Of a stretch of 64,000 bases of DNA, positions 13,460 to 27,000 are shown piece by piece. The translations under genes were made by a program, and so were the position numbers. Numbering within the stretch: the stretch's first letter is position 1; each line of letters begins with the position of its first letter. The notes beneath the pieces were generated by a model that ran no database searches, had not been told where the DNA came from, and saw only the letters and a program-made list of their open reading frames with translations. Source of the DNA: Drosophila miranda (taxonomy: Eukaryota; Arthropoda; Insecta; Diptera; Drosophilidae); assembly GCF_003369915.1 (NCBI RefSeq), contig NC_046673.1, forward strand, positions 20,885,718 to 20,949,717. The letters run 5' to 3'.

Positions 13460-14030
13460 AAACATACGTAAAACTACATACTTTTACCGTTTAAAAAAAT
13501 TGTATGAATATAGTAGGCCCTGAAACAGTTTACCTTAGGACTGAATTTACAAAATATTTAGTTAGTGACTCGGAGTTTGTGGCGAGAACAACTATACGGA
13601 GCTCGGAAAAATTAAAAAAGAAAAAAAATTTAAAATTTTAATAAGTTTTAAAAAATACGTAAAACTACATACTTTTACGGTTTAAACAAATTTTACAAAT
13701 ATAGTAGGCCCTGAAACAGTTTACCTTAGGAGTGAATTTACAAATTATTTAGTTAGTGACTCGGAGTTTGTGGCGAGAACAACTATACGGAGCTCGGAAA
13801 AATTAAAAAAGAAAAAAATTTAAAATTTTAATAAGTTTTAAAAAATACGTAAAACTACATACTTTTACGGTTTAAACAAATTTTACGAATATAGTAGGCC
13901 CTAAAACAGTTTACCTTAGGAGTGAATTTACAAATTATTTAGTTAGTAACTCGGAGTTTGTGGCGAGAACAACTATACGGAGCTCGGAAAAATTAAAATA
14001 GAAACAAAATTTTGAAATTTATTATAAGTG
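13460..14030. repeat. Three tandem copies of a 190-bp AT-rich repeat
   Basis: Units begin at TACGTAAAACTACATACTTT near 13465, 13656 and 13846, a period of 190-191 bp. Each contains AGTAGGCCCTGAAACAGTTT and GGCGAGAACAACTATACGGA. Copies 2 and 3 are nearly identical and copy 1 is slightly diverged. There is no coding potential. The element family is not recognised. Confidence 0.9.
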
Positions 14031-14879
14031 AAAATTCAAATTCAAAATATTTTGTTGGCGTTCGATAAAAGTGAATAATTCAAAGCAGTTAAATCAAAAT
14101 TATAACAAACTCAAATTCAATATATTTTGTTCTTTGCTCTCAATTATACAAATTATTATTTTTCTGTGATTTTGTGGAGGGCGGTCCTCGTTAAAAGACT
14201 GTGTTTCCATTTAATTGACCTATTTTCGATAATTATTCGTCAATACAGAATTTTTAAGGTAAGTTAAAGAACATTTAAACATACATAGGTCCCAATCGAC
14301 CATCCATCATTTATTAATCTCAATTGTGCATTCATAGCCTGTGCACTCATGCACTTTCAAGCTTAGGCCCGCAGCTCTAGCTCTAGCTCCAGTGTTTAAA
14401 TAAACAGGGACTCAGTGGGCTAAGTTCGTTTTGTCATTGGTATATTTACGGTATATTTAAAAATGGGAAGAAGTATACTATTCTGAGGGTCAAACCGTAT
14501 ACTTTATCGGATTTTCTTATTTTCTTGTATTCATGTATACTTTTCATAGTTTTTTCTAGTATTTACTAGTATATTTTAAGACGCGTTATGGACCTCCACC
14601 CTCTTGTCCAATGCACCAATGTAGAAATCGCGTAGAAACGCCACTTAGAGCCACATCGAATACTTATTCGTGATCAGCATCGAATTCCTGGTCGTCTGTC
14701 ATCAAAATCTGGATTTTTCAAAATATGTCAGAAAAAAAGTCTTGTCAAAAATGTTTTTCACACTGGCGCTTCAATGGGGCTTATATGAAAAACACGGGCA
14801 ACAATTTTTGAAACTTACATATTTTCCCTTCAGGTGTCGCCTTCTGTAATTACATAAACATGTAGTTAATATGTAAGGA

Positions 14880-15795
14880 TATTAATTTAGTGGACATTTT
14901 TGTTGGCCTGTTTTGCTTAAACCTTATTTTACAAACAATCCAATAAGGATGAGAGCTTAAAGTTAACCAGTCTTGTAGAAAATTGATTCATCAATCATAT
15001 AAAAATATGTGGGTAAAGTTGAGAAATCTAGTAATCTGAGTAATATTCTACGGAAGATCGAAAACGAGGAATTTGTAAAATAGAACTTGAATTCGTCAGT
15101 ATATTTACGGTATATTTTTTTAATGAGACGGTATGTTTCGGTATATTTCTGAGGGTCGGACTGCAACTGGTCACACTGCTACTGAGTTAACAAAATTTTT
15201 GTTTGACCATTTTCGCTAAAACCGCTTTATACGCAAAATGCAATAAAATCAAGTATTAAGAATAAGACAGTTAAGTAGAAATATTATTCATGAATCATCT
15301 AAATTTATGTGGGCATGGCTAAATGTGCTATAAGCTGAGAATATTCCACGGAATATTAAAAGCGAGGAATTTGTAAAATTGAACTTGAATTCGTCAGTAT
15401 ATTTACGGTATATTTTTTAAATAAGACGGTATATTTTGGTGTATTTCTGAGGGTCGGACTGCTGCTGGTCACACTGCTACTGAGTTAAAAAAAATGTTTG
15501 ACCATTTTCGCTAAAACCGCTTTATACGCAAAATGCAATAAAATCAAGTATTAAGAATAAGACAGTTAAGTAGAAATATTATTCATGAAGCATCTAAATT
15601 TATGTGGGCATGGCTAAATGTGCTATATAGCTGAGAATATTCCACGGAATATCAAAAACGAGGAATTTGTAAAATTGAACTTGAATTCGTCAGTATATTA
15701 ACGGTATATTTTTTAAATGAGACGGTATATTTTGGTGTATTTCTGAGGGTCGGACTGCTGCTGGTCACACTGCTACTGAGTTAAAAAAATTTTTG
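14880..15795. repeat. About 297-bp tandem repeat, each full unit ending in a Motif 1 promoter word
   Basis: A diverged half unit (14890-15085) is followed by units whose TGGTCACACTGCT words lie at 15168, 15466 and 15762, spaced 298 and 296 bp. Each unit shares ACTTGAATTCGTCAGTATAT, a GGTATATTT pair, GAGGGTCGGACTGC and then the Motif 1 word. A more degenerate relative (GGTATATTTACGGTATATTT..CTGAGGGTC) occurs near 14440-14495. The last unit abuts the presumed hang transcription start. Confidence 0.88.
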
Positions 15796-15830
15796 CTGGC
15801 GTTCAGACGTGTTTTCCGATCGCGGAATTT
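15740..15830 (+). promoter_or_regulatory. Presumed hang promoter, Motif 1 (M1BP) type
   Basis: CTGGTCACACTGCT at 15761-15774 is a full match to the Ohler Motif 1 consensus (YGGTCACACTR), which is bound by M1BP and lies near TATA-less transcription starts. The GC-richer, leader-like sequence that runs to the hang ATG at 16142 begins just downstream. The exact start site is not determined. Confidence 0.55.
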
Positions 15831-16141
15831 GTCAGTTTTATTTTTTTGTGTGCGATTTTGTTCTGCCTGCCAAACGCCAAACGCAGCGACCCAACTGAGG
15901 AGCAGGAGTAAGTCCGATCGGCTGAAGTCGACCGAATGTCGAAATGAAGCGTGACGACAGGGCGAATGTGCTCAGCGCAACGAAAAGTGGGCGCGAGTGA
16001 TACCGAGAAACAGATTCGATTCCCAATTTGTCGCGTCGTTCTCTCGAGCTCAAGAGAACGAAAACAACGCGAAGTAAAAGTGAAAACGTGCAAAAGGCAT
16101 AGCGCAAAAGAAAAACAACAACAAACTAAACTTCGGAAAAA

Positions 16142-19100
16142 ATGTGCGACACGGCGGCAACAACAGCTACACCAGTGGTGGCAGCTACAACTTTGGGAGC
16201 GGCTTCGGTGTCTGGCACTGGAACCAGCCAGGGAACGGCAGCGGCTACAGCAACGACAGCAGGAGCCACACCGCCAGCTACAACCGCATCGAAACCCGAG
16301 CAACAGCGGGCGCGACAAAACTGCTGTCGCCTCTGCATTGCCCCGGCCACGGAATGCATTTCAATCATCAATAGCTATGCGGCCGACAAGGAGCCGCTAT
16401 CGACAAAAATCCACAACTGTGTGAACATCAAGGTGAGTGGAGAAGTGTACGAGTCTTTTTTGGGGCGACGAGATGCACCCCAACGAATGGGTCGTCCAGT
16501 GCACACGTAATCGGTCGCTGCCGCTGTCGTCATCCCACATCCAAATCTACCCCAGTTCCGTTCCCGAACCCAGTTGTATAGCAATATGTACAGACATTTC
16601 CCCTCAAACCCATCGGAGAAGTAGGCGGATCAGGCATAGGCCCTGTTCCAGGCCCCAGCCACACCCGAGGGCAGCATGATGAGATTTCTTGTGGTTGTGA
16701 CGGATTTTTGTAGCTTTCGTGGAAAAATTTGTTGGTTGCCTTTTCGCTTTTTTTCTCGGTATGTGCATATGGCTATGTGTGTGTGCGTGTGTGTGCATCT
16801 GTGTGTTTGTGTTTGCGAGTGTTCTGGGATGGCGTCCCTTGTCATCATCAAATCGACGGCGGCAGCGTCGTCCAGCCAGGGTTGGCTGGAGTTTCATTCC
16901 GAAGAGCATCCGAAAAGTGAGGTTACGGATGAAGCCCAACCACAGGCAACGGCCGCAGCCGCAGCCGCAGCCACAGCCACAGCCACACCGTTGTGCAAGC
17001 GCTGGCGACGCCGACGACGACGACAACGATGAGCGAACGAACCGATGGCCACCAACCAAAAAAAAAAAAAAAAAAAAAAAAAAAGCAACCAGCCAACCCC
17101 GCCTACCTTTTGCTTCTCTTGCTCCTCTTCCTCCTCATCCGTCGAGTTCTCTGTGTGTGCGTTGGGTGTATTTGTGTGTGTGTGTGTGCTCGCGGTGCTG
17201 TCCATGCTGTGCCTCGCCGCATGGTCCGTGTCGGGTTGGGTCTGGTCTGGTCTGGTCTGGCCACGCCAGGGCCTGGGGTTTCTGTTTCACTCACTGCCAA
17301 GTCACGATGCCTCGATGACGCGACAGCAGCGACCGACCGAATGGAATGGTATGGACTGGAGTGGATTGGCTAGAGGGGCATTCATTGGTATTGGTGCACA
17401 CAACCCGACCACAATCTGCTTTTGTACGCTGGCCCGCCGCTCTGCCGCTGCTGGCTGGCTGGCTTGCTGGCTGGCTGCTTCATCATAATCAACTTGAACG
17501 AACTCCCTGCCTGCCCCGACCCGGCACACGGTACACTCGGCCTGGCATGGCATGGCACGGTCTGCGCTGCCCTGCTGGCAATCGATTCTTCCAGTGCTTT
17601 GTGAGGTTAGGATTGATCCTGCCTCCTTGCGGAAGAAGTGCATCTCTTTTCTAGCTTTTATTTTTGTTTATTCTTTGTATTTACCAAAATATTTAGCTCT
17701 CGTTGCTTGTTCTTCTTCGACATCGTCTTCTTCTTCCTCTACTTTTGCTTTTGCTTTTTCCCCACTTCTACTTCTACTTCTGCTTCTGCTGCTGCTGGTT
17801 GGTGTTGTTGTTGTTGTTTTCTCTGTTCTGGGCTCTTGTGCTCCAGCTAAACAGAAGGAAAATATGCGAAACGAATGGCCAGCACAAAGCATAAAGCACA
17901 ATGAGCGGCGCACTGGTCGAGGCCGAGCGTCGCTGCTGCCGCTGCTGCTGATACATGGCAGCTGTGGCTGTGTGTGTATATGTATGTGTGCACTAGAGAT
18001 GGGACGTATGGATGCGTATGTGTGTGTGTGTGTGTATGGCTCTGCCTGGACAGGCACGCTCGCTCGCCCAGGCAAACCAACGGCAATTACATATAATTTT
18101 GTTGTTGCTTGTGGATGCTTCCTTCCTTCTCACATTCCCTGGAATTTTAGAGAGCATAGATGGGCTCAAGGAAATCTTGGAACAGCAAAAGCAGAAGCAG
18201 CTGCTGCCGCCGGTTGCTAGATTTCAATCTGCTGCCGCCGCTGCTGTGCTGTTCCTCCTGCTGCTGCTACTCCTGCTCCTCACGGCCCAGGTCGTGCTCG
18301 GTCCTCTCAGGCATAGGCATCCAGTCCACAATCCATCCATCCGTTTATACCCCCACCTTTTGATTGCTTTCTGCCCAGCGCTCTCTCTCTCTCACTATCT
18401 CTTTTTCTCTCTGACTCTGCTCTCTCTTTCCGCGCGTGCGTCCTTTGGCTGGCTTCCATTTGGATGACGACGACTATGATGGTGGAGGACACTCTTCCTC
18501 TACCGGTGGCCCTCTTTAAATGGAAACATGGGCAAGAACCAGAACCAGAACCAGATTTTGTGTTGGCTTCACTAGCTTCGTTTATTGATTCTTTCAAGAG
18601 CCGGTTAGGAACATGCCCGTGCTCGTGCCCGTGCCCAAGCCCATGCCCGGCACTGGTGCTAGCTCTGGCCCTGGGCCCAGTTTGTGTGGCCCTCATCGTC
18701 ATCCACTTTTTTTTTCCTTTTCTGTTTCGGTCGCTCGGCAGCACACACAAAATGGTTGCCCCCGACTGTGGCCTGCGCCCCCGGCATCGACTTCGACATC
18801 GACATCGTTGTCGCCATCGCCATCGCCATCGCCCGCACTCGGCGCACGTTGCTGCTGCGTGTGCCTCTACCCTGCTCTGGGGCTCTGGCTATGGCTATGG
18901 CTATGGCTATGGGCTCTGGTGGCTTGGTCTGCTTTGGGCTCGATTTCATGGCAATTGCTCTTCATACACGAACACATACACAGAAACAAGCACAGCCACA
19001 GGCAGAGGTACTCTCGCACAGGCACAGGCAACGGCAGATGCAGAGCACAGCACAGCAGAGGCGAACCCGACGACGATGACGACGACGACGACGACGAACC

Positions 19101-20727
19101 GACCGACCGAGCATTTGGGTTGGCGTCATCGCTAGCTCGACTGCTTCTGCTGGCTGTGGCTGTGGCTGCGGGCTGGGCTGGCTGGCTGGCTGGCTGGCTG
19201 ACTCTTGCTCTGTTCTCGTTATCTGGAGGCGGACCACATGCTCTCCGCACAAATACACACACACACAGAGGCAGAGAAGCATATAGGTACATGGACAGTG
19301 CAAGTGGCAGGGAAACAGGGAGGCGACACATATACACACACATACACAGAGAAGACAAAGGCAAGCCGGGGCCCAGGCCCAGGCCCAGGCCGGACCGGGT
19401 ACAATTCGAGTGGTTTCACCTTGGGCAAACTCTGGCTATGGCTATAGCACTTGGCTCTTCACGCAGATTACCTGATGGGCATGGGCATACAAACAAGAAG
19501 AAGCCGCTGCTGCTGCTTCAGTGCTTCAGTTTTTGTTGTTGTTGTTGTTGTTGTTGCTGGCGGCCTGGTTGGCTTCTCTTCTTCCTGCCTGATGCCCGAT
19601 GCCTGGGTGCCCGTCGTCGTCGTCGTCGTCGTCGTCGTCTGCCGCCTGCATCCCGCATAGAATTTCGTTTGCATCATCACCAGCACATCTCTCCACCATT
19701 TTGTTGTTGCGTTGGTTGGTACACATATTTCTGCTGCTGCTGCTGCTGCTGATGATGATGATCCCCAGGTGGAAAACTTTCTCTGCCCAAACCCAGAGCC
19801 AGAGCCAGTGCCAGACGGGGGGCACAGCGTGACCGAGCGGTTACGTGCGCATGCCTCGGTCTCGCATCTCTTCCAGCTTCTTCAAGCCTCAGCCACAGCT
19901 CCAAACTCCAGGCAGCAGCAGGGCCCACGTAAGATGATGAGAATCTGATAACATAAAAAGAGGATGCAGGGAAGAAGCCTTTGAGACACACACACACACA
20001 TATGTACTGATTCGATGTGCGTGTTTGTGTGTGTATGCGGCTCGGCTCATGAAAATCCAAGATGGCCGTTGGATTCACTTGCTCCTCTCTAGCAGCCGTC
20101 CATGGAATGGAGCCACAACATAAAAGAATATCCTTAGAATAGAGCTACCCATAACGGTAAATGAAAGAGAACATAAATAGAGTACCCCTAACGCCATTGA
20201 ATGCGATCGGTCAGCTGATGGTACAAATATTTACATAATACCGCTAATATATACCCACAACTTTTGTGTGGTGATTGTTCATTTCAATCGTCTTCCGCTC
20301 GCTCGCTCGCTCACTCTCTCCGATCTCCTGCTCCTGCTCCTGCTCCTGAGGGTTACATTCTTCTACGTCTTCACCTTTTGTATGTGTGTGTGGACGTGGA
20401 CAGGACGCGCGTTCTCTTTACCTCACACATACACACCAGCAAACGAATAAGGACACAAAAGGAGAAGCGCGCAGCAAAACCCGTTCGTGGCGGCGTGGCT
20501 TGTTGGTTGGGACTGGATGGACGGCGGAGGAGCAGCAGTTGTGCTCTGGGATGCCTGCCTGCCTGCCTGCCTGCCGTCGCCCTACTCTGTCCTTCTCCGC
20601 TGTCTTGGTTGGTCGTTGATGATGATGTTGATGATGATTGCACCTGGTCCGCCAGCTGGTGGACTGCACCGACACCATGTTGGCGGCAGCTGCTGCAGTG
20701 CTTCTTCTTCTTCTCTTGCTTTCGTTT

Positions 20728-20765
<38 letters not shown>

Positions 20766-20973
20766 TAGTCGGGCTGCACAGTTATTTGGATGACATATCA
20801 ATATCTCCCTTCATTTGGACGACTTTCGAAAAGAAGGTCTTGGGCTGAAAAAGGTTTCCAAAATATTGATGTACACGTACGAATCCATGTATAGAATGCA
20901 TGTAAATGTATTTACATATGTATGTACAATGTATGTATATTCCCAACCTCAAAGCGAAACTTTAATGGTTAAC

Positions 20974-21008
<35 letters not shown>

Positions 21009-24000
21009 TTTTGCATGTGATTGTGGTTATGTCTGGTCAATAGGCAGGTCCCCCCAATTTCATATTAAAGTGCAGTTTCAAGCTTAAATGCATAGCAGGG
21101 GTGGAACTGTGGACTGGGAACTGCCTGCATCCAAGTGCAATCCATCAGAATTTGGAGAAAGAGATGTGCGGAAACATGGCACGAATGTGGCGACACAGTC
21201 AGTTCTGGTGTGGGGTGTATAAGGTGAATGAACAAACATATTATCGGAAGAAGAAGAAGCACAAATCCCATCCATCCCATCCCCCCCCCCACCCCCCAAA
21301 GCCAAAATACATACAAGTCTTGCTACTTGTTGGGGATGGGATGGAGGGATGGAGCGAAGTACTTGCATACATAAGATTTCGCACACACACACACACAAGA
21401 AGAGATGGTAGTAGTATATAAGCAACATGAGGGAGTCAAGTGGAATGGGCTGATTCGAATTCTTGTGTATTGGGGCCTGGCTTGGGTGGCCACAAGCAAT
21501 CGCCATCACCGCCGCCGGCTTGAGAAAGAGCAGAATGTGCTCTGGAGGGGGGGGGGTAGAGGGGGTTGCGCTCTATGTTACTTATTGAATTCTTTATTCA
21601 CACACACATTCAAAATTGTCTTTGATCAAATTCGTACTTCGATACCGATAACCAATAATGACAGCTAATGACGGCTAATGATATCGATAACCAAAGTGCA
21701 ACACTAGTGATGTCGATAGCCAGAATTCATATCGATATGATTTTTGAGACCACAACAAGAATCTACTTGTGTGTACATGAGCGATACTTACATAGTATAT
21801 AGGAGTCCACGCACAAGTATTGTTGTTACATATAGAAGGCAGCGGGAATACACACAGAAGGACAGTTCATATGATTGGCGGCGCATTGTGCGTGTGTAAA
21901 TGTGCGCTCTGAAAGGAGAGGGGGAGTGGGAGTGGGAGTATGGGGTGCTGCAGCAGTTTTGCTTGCATATAATTATAAACAGGTCATTGACATTAATGGG
22001 GGGTGGCTATGATAGCTGGAGGATGCTGCTGCTGCTGCAAATGCGAATGCGCCTACCTGCATTCATGCTCTCCGCCTGACTGGACACACCAAACCGTCGG
22101 TAGGGATGAGGGGGATGGGATGGAAGCAATCTTAAAGCTTGATTCAACTTGTAATTTGTGTTTTGGTTTTTTTTTTTGTATTACAGATAACACCACAAGA
22201 TCGGCTGTCACTTCAGATCTGCCACGCCTGCATCAGTTACCTAAACTCGTGGCAGAGCTTCAAGAATCGGTCGGTTAGCGCACAGAGCAAACAGCGGCAG
22301 TGGCTGGAGGCCAACAAGAGTAAGCTCCTCAGCTATTTGGATTTGAACAGTGCCGAGAATGGAGGAGGTCATCAGCAGCAGCATCATTCGGAGAATGAGA
22401 TCGATTTAGAGAAGCCATCGGCCGCCCAAATATTGGACGGCATACCCTCGCTGAAGAAACGCAAATCCCTAACAGTCTATGTGAGTCCTAAACCGCAACA
22501 ACAACAACAGCAACAGCATCAGCAGCATTCGGCAAGATTGACGGCGAAGGCGACAGCAACCTCGTCGCAACAGCAAACCCTGCAGACCCTTCTATTGCAG
22601 GTGCCAACGATAACGGTCAGCTCCTCCTCCACCACACCAGCATCTGGTGGTGGATCAGCAGCAGCAACAGCAGCAACAACAACAGCAGCGGCAACAACAG
22701 CGGCCGCAGTATCTCAGCAGCAGCAGCGCCAGCATCAGTATCGTAAATATCAGCAACAGCAGCAGCAGCAGCAGCAGCAGCGGGGCAAACAGATGATGCA
22801 CCAACATCAGCAGCAACATCAGCAACATCATCAACAGATGCAGCATCATCAGCATCTGCTGAAGAGACGCCAGCGACAGGCGGGGCGACGTCCTGCTCCT
22901 CAACCTACTGGTCTGCCTGGACAGCGAAAATTTAAGCCAAGAGTGTATTTACCCTTGGATATAGCAGTGCCACCATTGCCGCCACTACCAGCACCAACAA
23001 CAAGCACTGCTGCTGCTGCTGCTACTGCTGCTGCTTCAGCACCAGGAGCAGTGCAAATTCTGGCTCCCGCTGCTGCTAACCATCCGGTTCTTCATGCTGC
23101 TGAAATACTGCCACCGGCTGCTGCCACTGTGATGGGGGGGAATCTGCCGTTGTCGCTGCCACTTGATTTCAGCCAAAGTACCAGCAAGAACGTCTTACCG
23201 TCCACGTCCACATCCACGTACAGCCATAGCACCACCATAGCTCACGCCACCGCTGTGGCGGCTGCGGCGGCATCTGCATCTGCTACCGGCATCTCGTCCG
23301 TCTCCGTCTCTATGCACCAACATGCGACAGCACCGCTGCTAATGCCGGTGACTCTGCAGAGTGCCGCACAGCAATTGCGATTTTTCAGACGCTACTCCTA
23401 TAATGTAATTGTATCGTGCATTCGAAACGATTCCTTTCGTGTCCCCCCGCCTTCCCACAATCTCCGTGCCCTTTCTCCTTCCCCTCGCCCATTACCCTTC
23501 CCTTCCCACCTGAGACACAACCACAATTTTTTACAGGAGATAATTTCGATATTGTTTTCGTTTTTGTTTTGCTTTTGCACTTCACTTCTCTACCTGTTAT
23601 CCCGATATATCCCATAATGCTGCCCATCACAATCATTATCGATCACGATAAAAGACAACTCTGGGCTAACGGGTATCGATAGTCGGAGCTAAGGCCCGGC
23701 TATATATTTCATTGTTATCGTATTTGATTCGAATTTGATTCATTTACCGGCCGATCCTCTAACCTTATCTTCTCGCTCCTTTCTTTTTCTTCCATTTATT
23801 TATTTTGAAACCATTGAAACAAACTTTAGCCACTGCCCGCAATTCCCATCAAGGATGAGCCCATTGACACAGATGATGACTATCAAATGAAATCGCTGGA
23901 CGAATCCGATGACATGGTCGATCCCACAATGTTCCTAGAGCGCTCCGAGCACGAGGGCGATGTACCATTAATGGTAAATGCGAATTTCATTAACGTTTTC

Positions 24001-27000
24001 TATATTCTAAATTCACACTACATTTTCACTCTGTCTCTGTCTCCGTCATAGACCTGCGACTATGATTATACGGCGCAGCATGGTGTGAACGCAGAGACGG
24101 CGGCCGCCTCGCTGCCGCCAAATGCTGTGGCTAATGTGGCCGCCGCCGGGGACTCGAAGGTGGCCAGCTGCCGGGCATGCAGCCTCCAGTTTTCGACACG
24201 TGCCAATGCCCGGCGTCATGAGCGAAATTTGCACCCAAATCTGTTCCAATTGTCGACGGACTCGCCCAACAATACGCCCATCACAAAGCCCACCCCGGCA
24301 CTGGCGGCTGCATTGGAGATTCAGCGTGCCGCCGCCGAAGCGGCCACCGAGGAGGCCAGCAAAGCTGCAGGCGCTGCCGGTGGTAATATATCGACCCAAA
24401 AATACCGTCAGGTGGTGATGAACGCCTTCATCAAGTGCGAGGGTGGGGGCTTCAACTATGACAGTCCCGAGCAGTACCAGCCGCTGCTCACCCGCGACAA
24501 GGTGGAGTTTATCGAGCAGAATTACGAATTCCTGGAGCAGTACCAGACGATGACATGTCGCTGCTGCGACAAATACTTCAGTACGTACAAGAACTTTATG
24601 GCGCATGTGCGTAAAAAGTATCCGCTGTTGCCGCGCAATCTCTGCTTCAACTGCCTCAAGATGAACGAATCGAAGGCTCTGTTCATTTCCCATCTCAAGA
24701 AGCGCAACTGCATCAATCTGTTTCGTGTGCTGAACGCCCTGCGCGGCAAGCAGCTAAATGTTCACCCCTCATCGGACATTGGATCGTCGTTCGGTGGAGA
24801 GACCACCACCACCACCACAACCATCACCAGTCCCAATGTCGTTGTACCGCTGCTGCTGGATAACAGCTCGAGCGGCGAACGGCCGGAGAAGCTGCGCGCC
24901 AAGGAGCTGCTGGTGAATAAGCTTTACGAGTGCAAACTCTGCCCGAAGGGCTTCCGCACCAAGCACGAGTTTCGCACCCATGTCTACGACAAGCATGCGG
25001 ATGTGCAGCGCAAGGACAACAACTCGATTCAGTGCAGCTTCTGCGGCCTGGACTTTGCCGATCCCGTCGACAGGCGCCGCCACTACAACAACATGGACTG
25101 CATTGTTCGCCTACGCTGCATGACGTGTGACGCCAAGGTGGAGACGCATCAGCGTTTTCTCGATCATGTCTATCAAGATCATCTGGGGGGCATAAGCAGC
25201 GACAATGCCTCCACTGTGAGTGGATTGGGAGGCGGCGGAGGCGGCGGTGGCAGGAGCAGCAGCAGTATTGAGAACTCGCCCGGGAAGCGGAGCCTACTAG
25301 GGGCTCTCGGGATCGGTGTTGGCTCCCCCGCCGATGAGTCACGCACCGGCAGTGCAGCGGCGACAGCGGCAGCTGTAGCACCCAATCAAACCTCCACGCC
25401 AAAGCCGACATCCCTGAATCGTGATGCTGGTGGTGCACCGAAATCGCAGTATTTTTCACGAATGCCCCAGGTATGCCCCATCTGTGGCCAACAGTACAAC
25501 AACTACAACAACGTGCTGCGTCACATGGAATCGAAGCATCCAAACAAACTGCCGGAGACATACAAATGTGTGCGCTGCGGCCTGGGCTATCCGAGAATCT
25601 CGTATCTGCGAGAGCATATGATCAACGTGCATGGCGTGGACAAGAATCGCAATTCGGGCGGCTTCGAGTACATTGTGAATGCGGATGCCGTGAAGCTGGC
25701 CGATGGCAGTACACCGAATGTGTCCACGGGTCGTTACGACTATGTGATGAAGGATCTGATGTCAATAACAAATGGTGGGACACTCGGTAATTAGGCTTAG
25801 TGTGTAGACGTCCTCCTCCTGTACCGTAGCCATCTCTCTGTTCATCTCGTACTCTCCAGTAGCATTTTGATTTAATCCATAATTTAATGCTTTCTCGTGT
25901 TGCTTAATCGAAACCACCCCCACCCCAACCCCCACCCAACCAAATCGAGGCTAATTCTGTTTCTGTGCTGTATTTTGTGTGATATTTCCAGATGATGACG
26001 AGGAGGAGACCGGCAGCATGGCCAAGAAGATACGCCTGGACGATAGCAGCAACAACAGCAGTCTGGTGGGTGGGGTGGCCAGCCAGCAAAAGGAATGCCC
26101 CATCTGCAATGCACTGTTTAGCAACAATATCGGCCTGTCGAATCACATGCGCTCGCATTACACGGCCTCGAGTACCGTGAACGCTGCTCTGGTGGCGGCC
26201 AATCGCATGACACCCAAATCCCTGACCATAACCGCCGCCCCAGCCATAGAGACGGTCACATCATCGGCCTCAGTCGATGTTGACGATGACGAGGGCGTTA
26301 TGCCGCTCGAATCAGGAAATATTATGGCCAGTGGCAGAGGTGTTGCTTCTGCTTCAGCTATTGCTGCTGTGCCTCCTGCCATGGTTAATCAGACGCCTCA
26401 AGAGCAGGCAGTGTTTCGTCGCAGCCTGGATCAGGCGGCGGATCGTCGCTTCCGCCGGATGCGTTGCCGCATCTGTCAGCGGCGCTTTAGCTCAAAGAAA
26501 TCATACCGCTATCACATGCTCACCGACCATCAGGTGCAGAATGTGCAGTTTATCAAATGCAAGCTGTGCAATGCAGAGTTCGCCTACGAGAAGGGTCTCA
26601 AGGTGCATCTGTTCAAGGTGCACGGACGGGCCATCAAGGATGAGATGATTGTGAAGCAGTTTGAGTGCGATGTCTGTTCGATTGTCTACAGCTCGGAGCT
26701 GGAACTGAAGCAGCACAAGAAGAGCGTCCATAAGCTGACATCCGTGTCGGTGTCTGCGTCCGCCTCGGCATCGGCCTCTGCCTCGGCATCCACATCCTCG
26801 AAAATCGATGATGATTCACTGATGATGGAGGACATCGGTGGCAATAGAAGCCGTCACCATCATCAGCAGCACAGCAAGGCATCTGGCGATCTGGCCGATC
26901 AGTCCATCATCTCCGCCATGGCTGCCACCGCCACTGCCAGTGCCACAACGACGCCGCTGTACTGGTACCAGTGCAAGTACTGTCCCTCCAATTTTAACAC

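Noticed and set aside
20726-20764. (CA)n tract considered as a functional element
   Set aside because: An ordinary dinucleotide microsatellite of the kind common in fly introns.
16600-21600. Many open frames of 60-380 codons in hang intron 1
   Set aside because: They consist of translated microsatellites (CA, GT, GTC, GGCT repeats) that lack stop codons; both strands are open at once.
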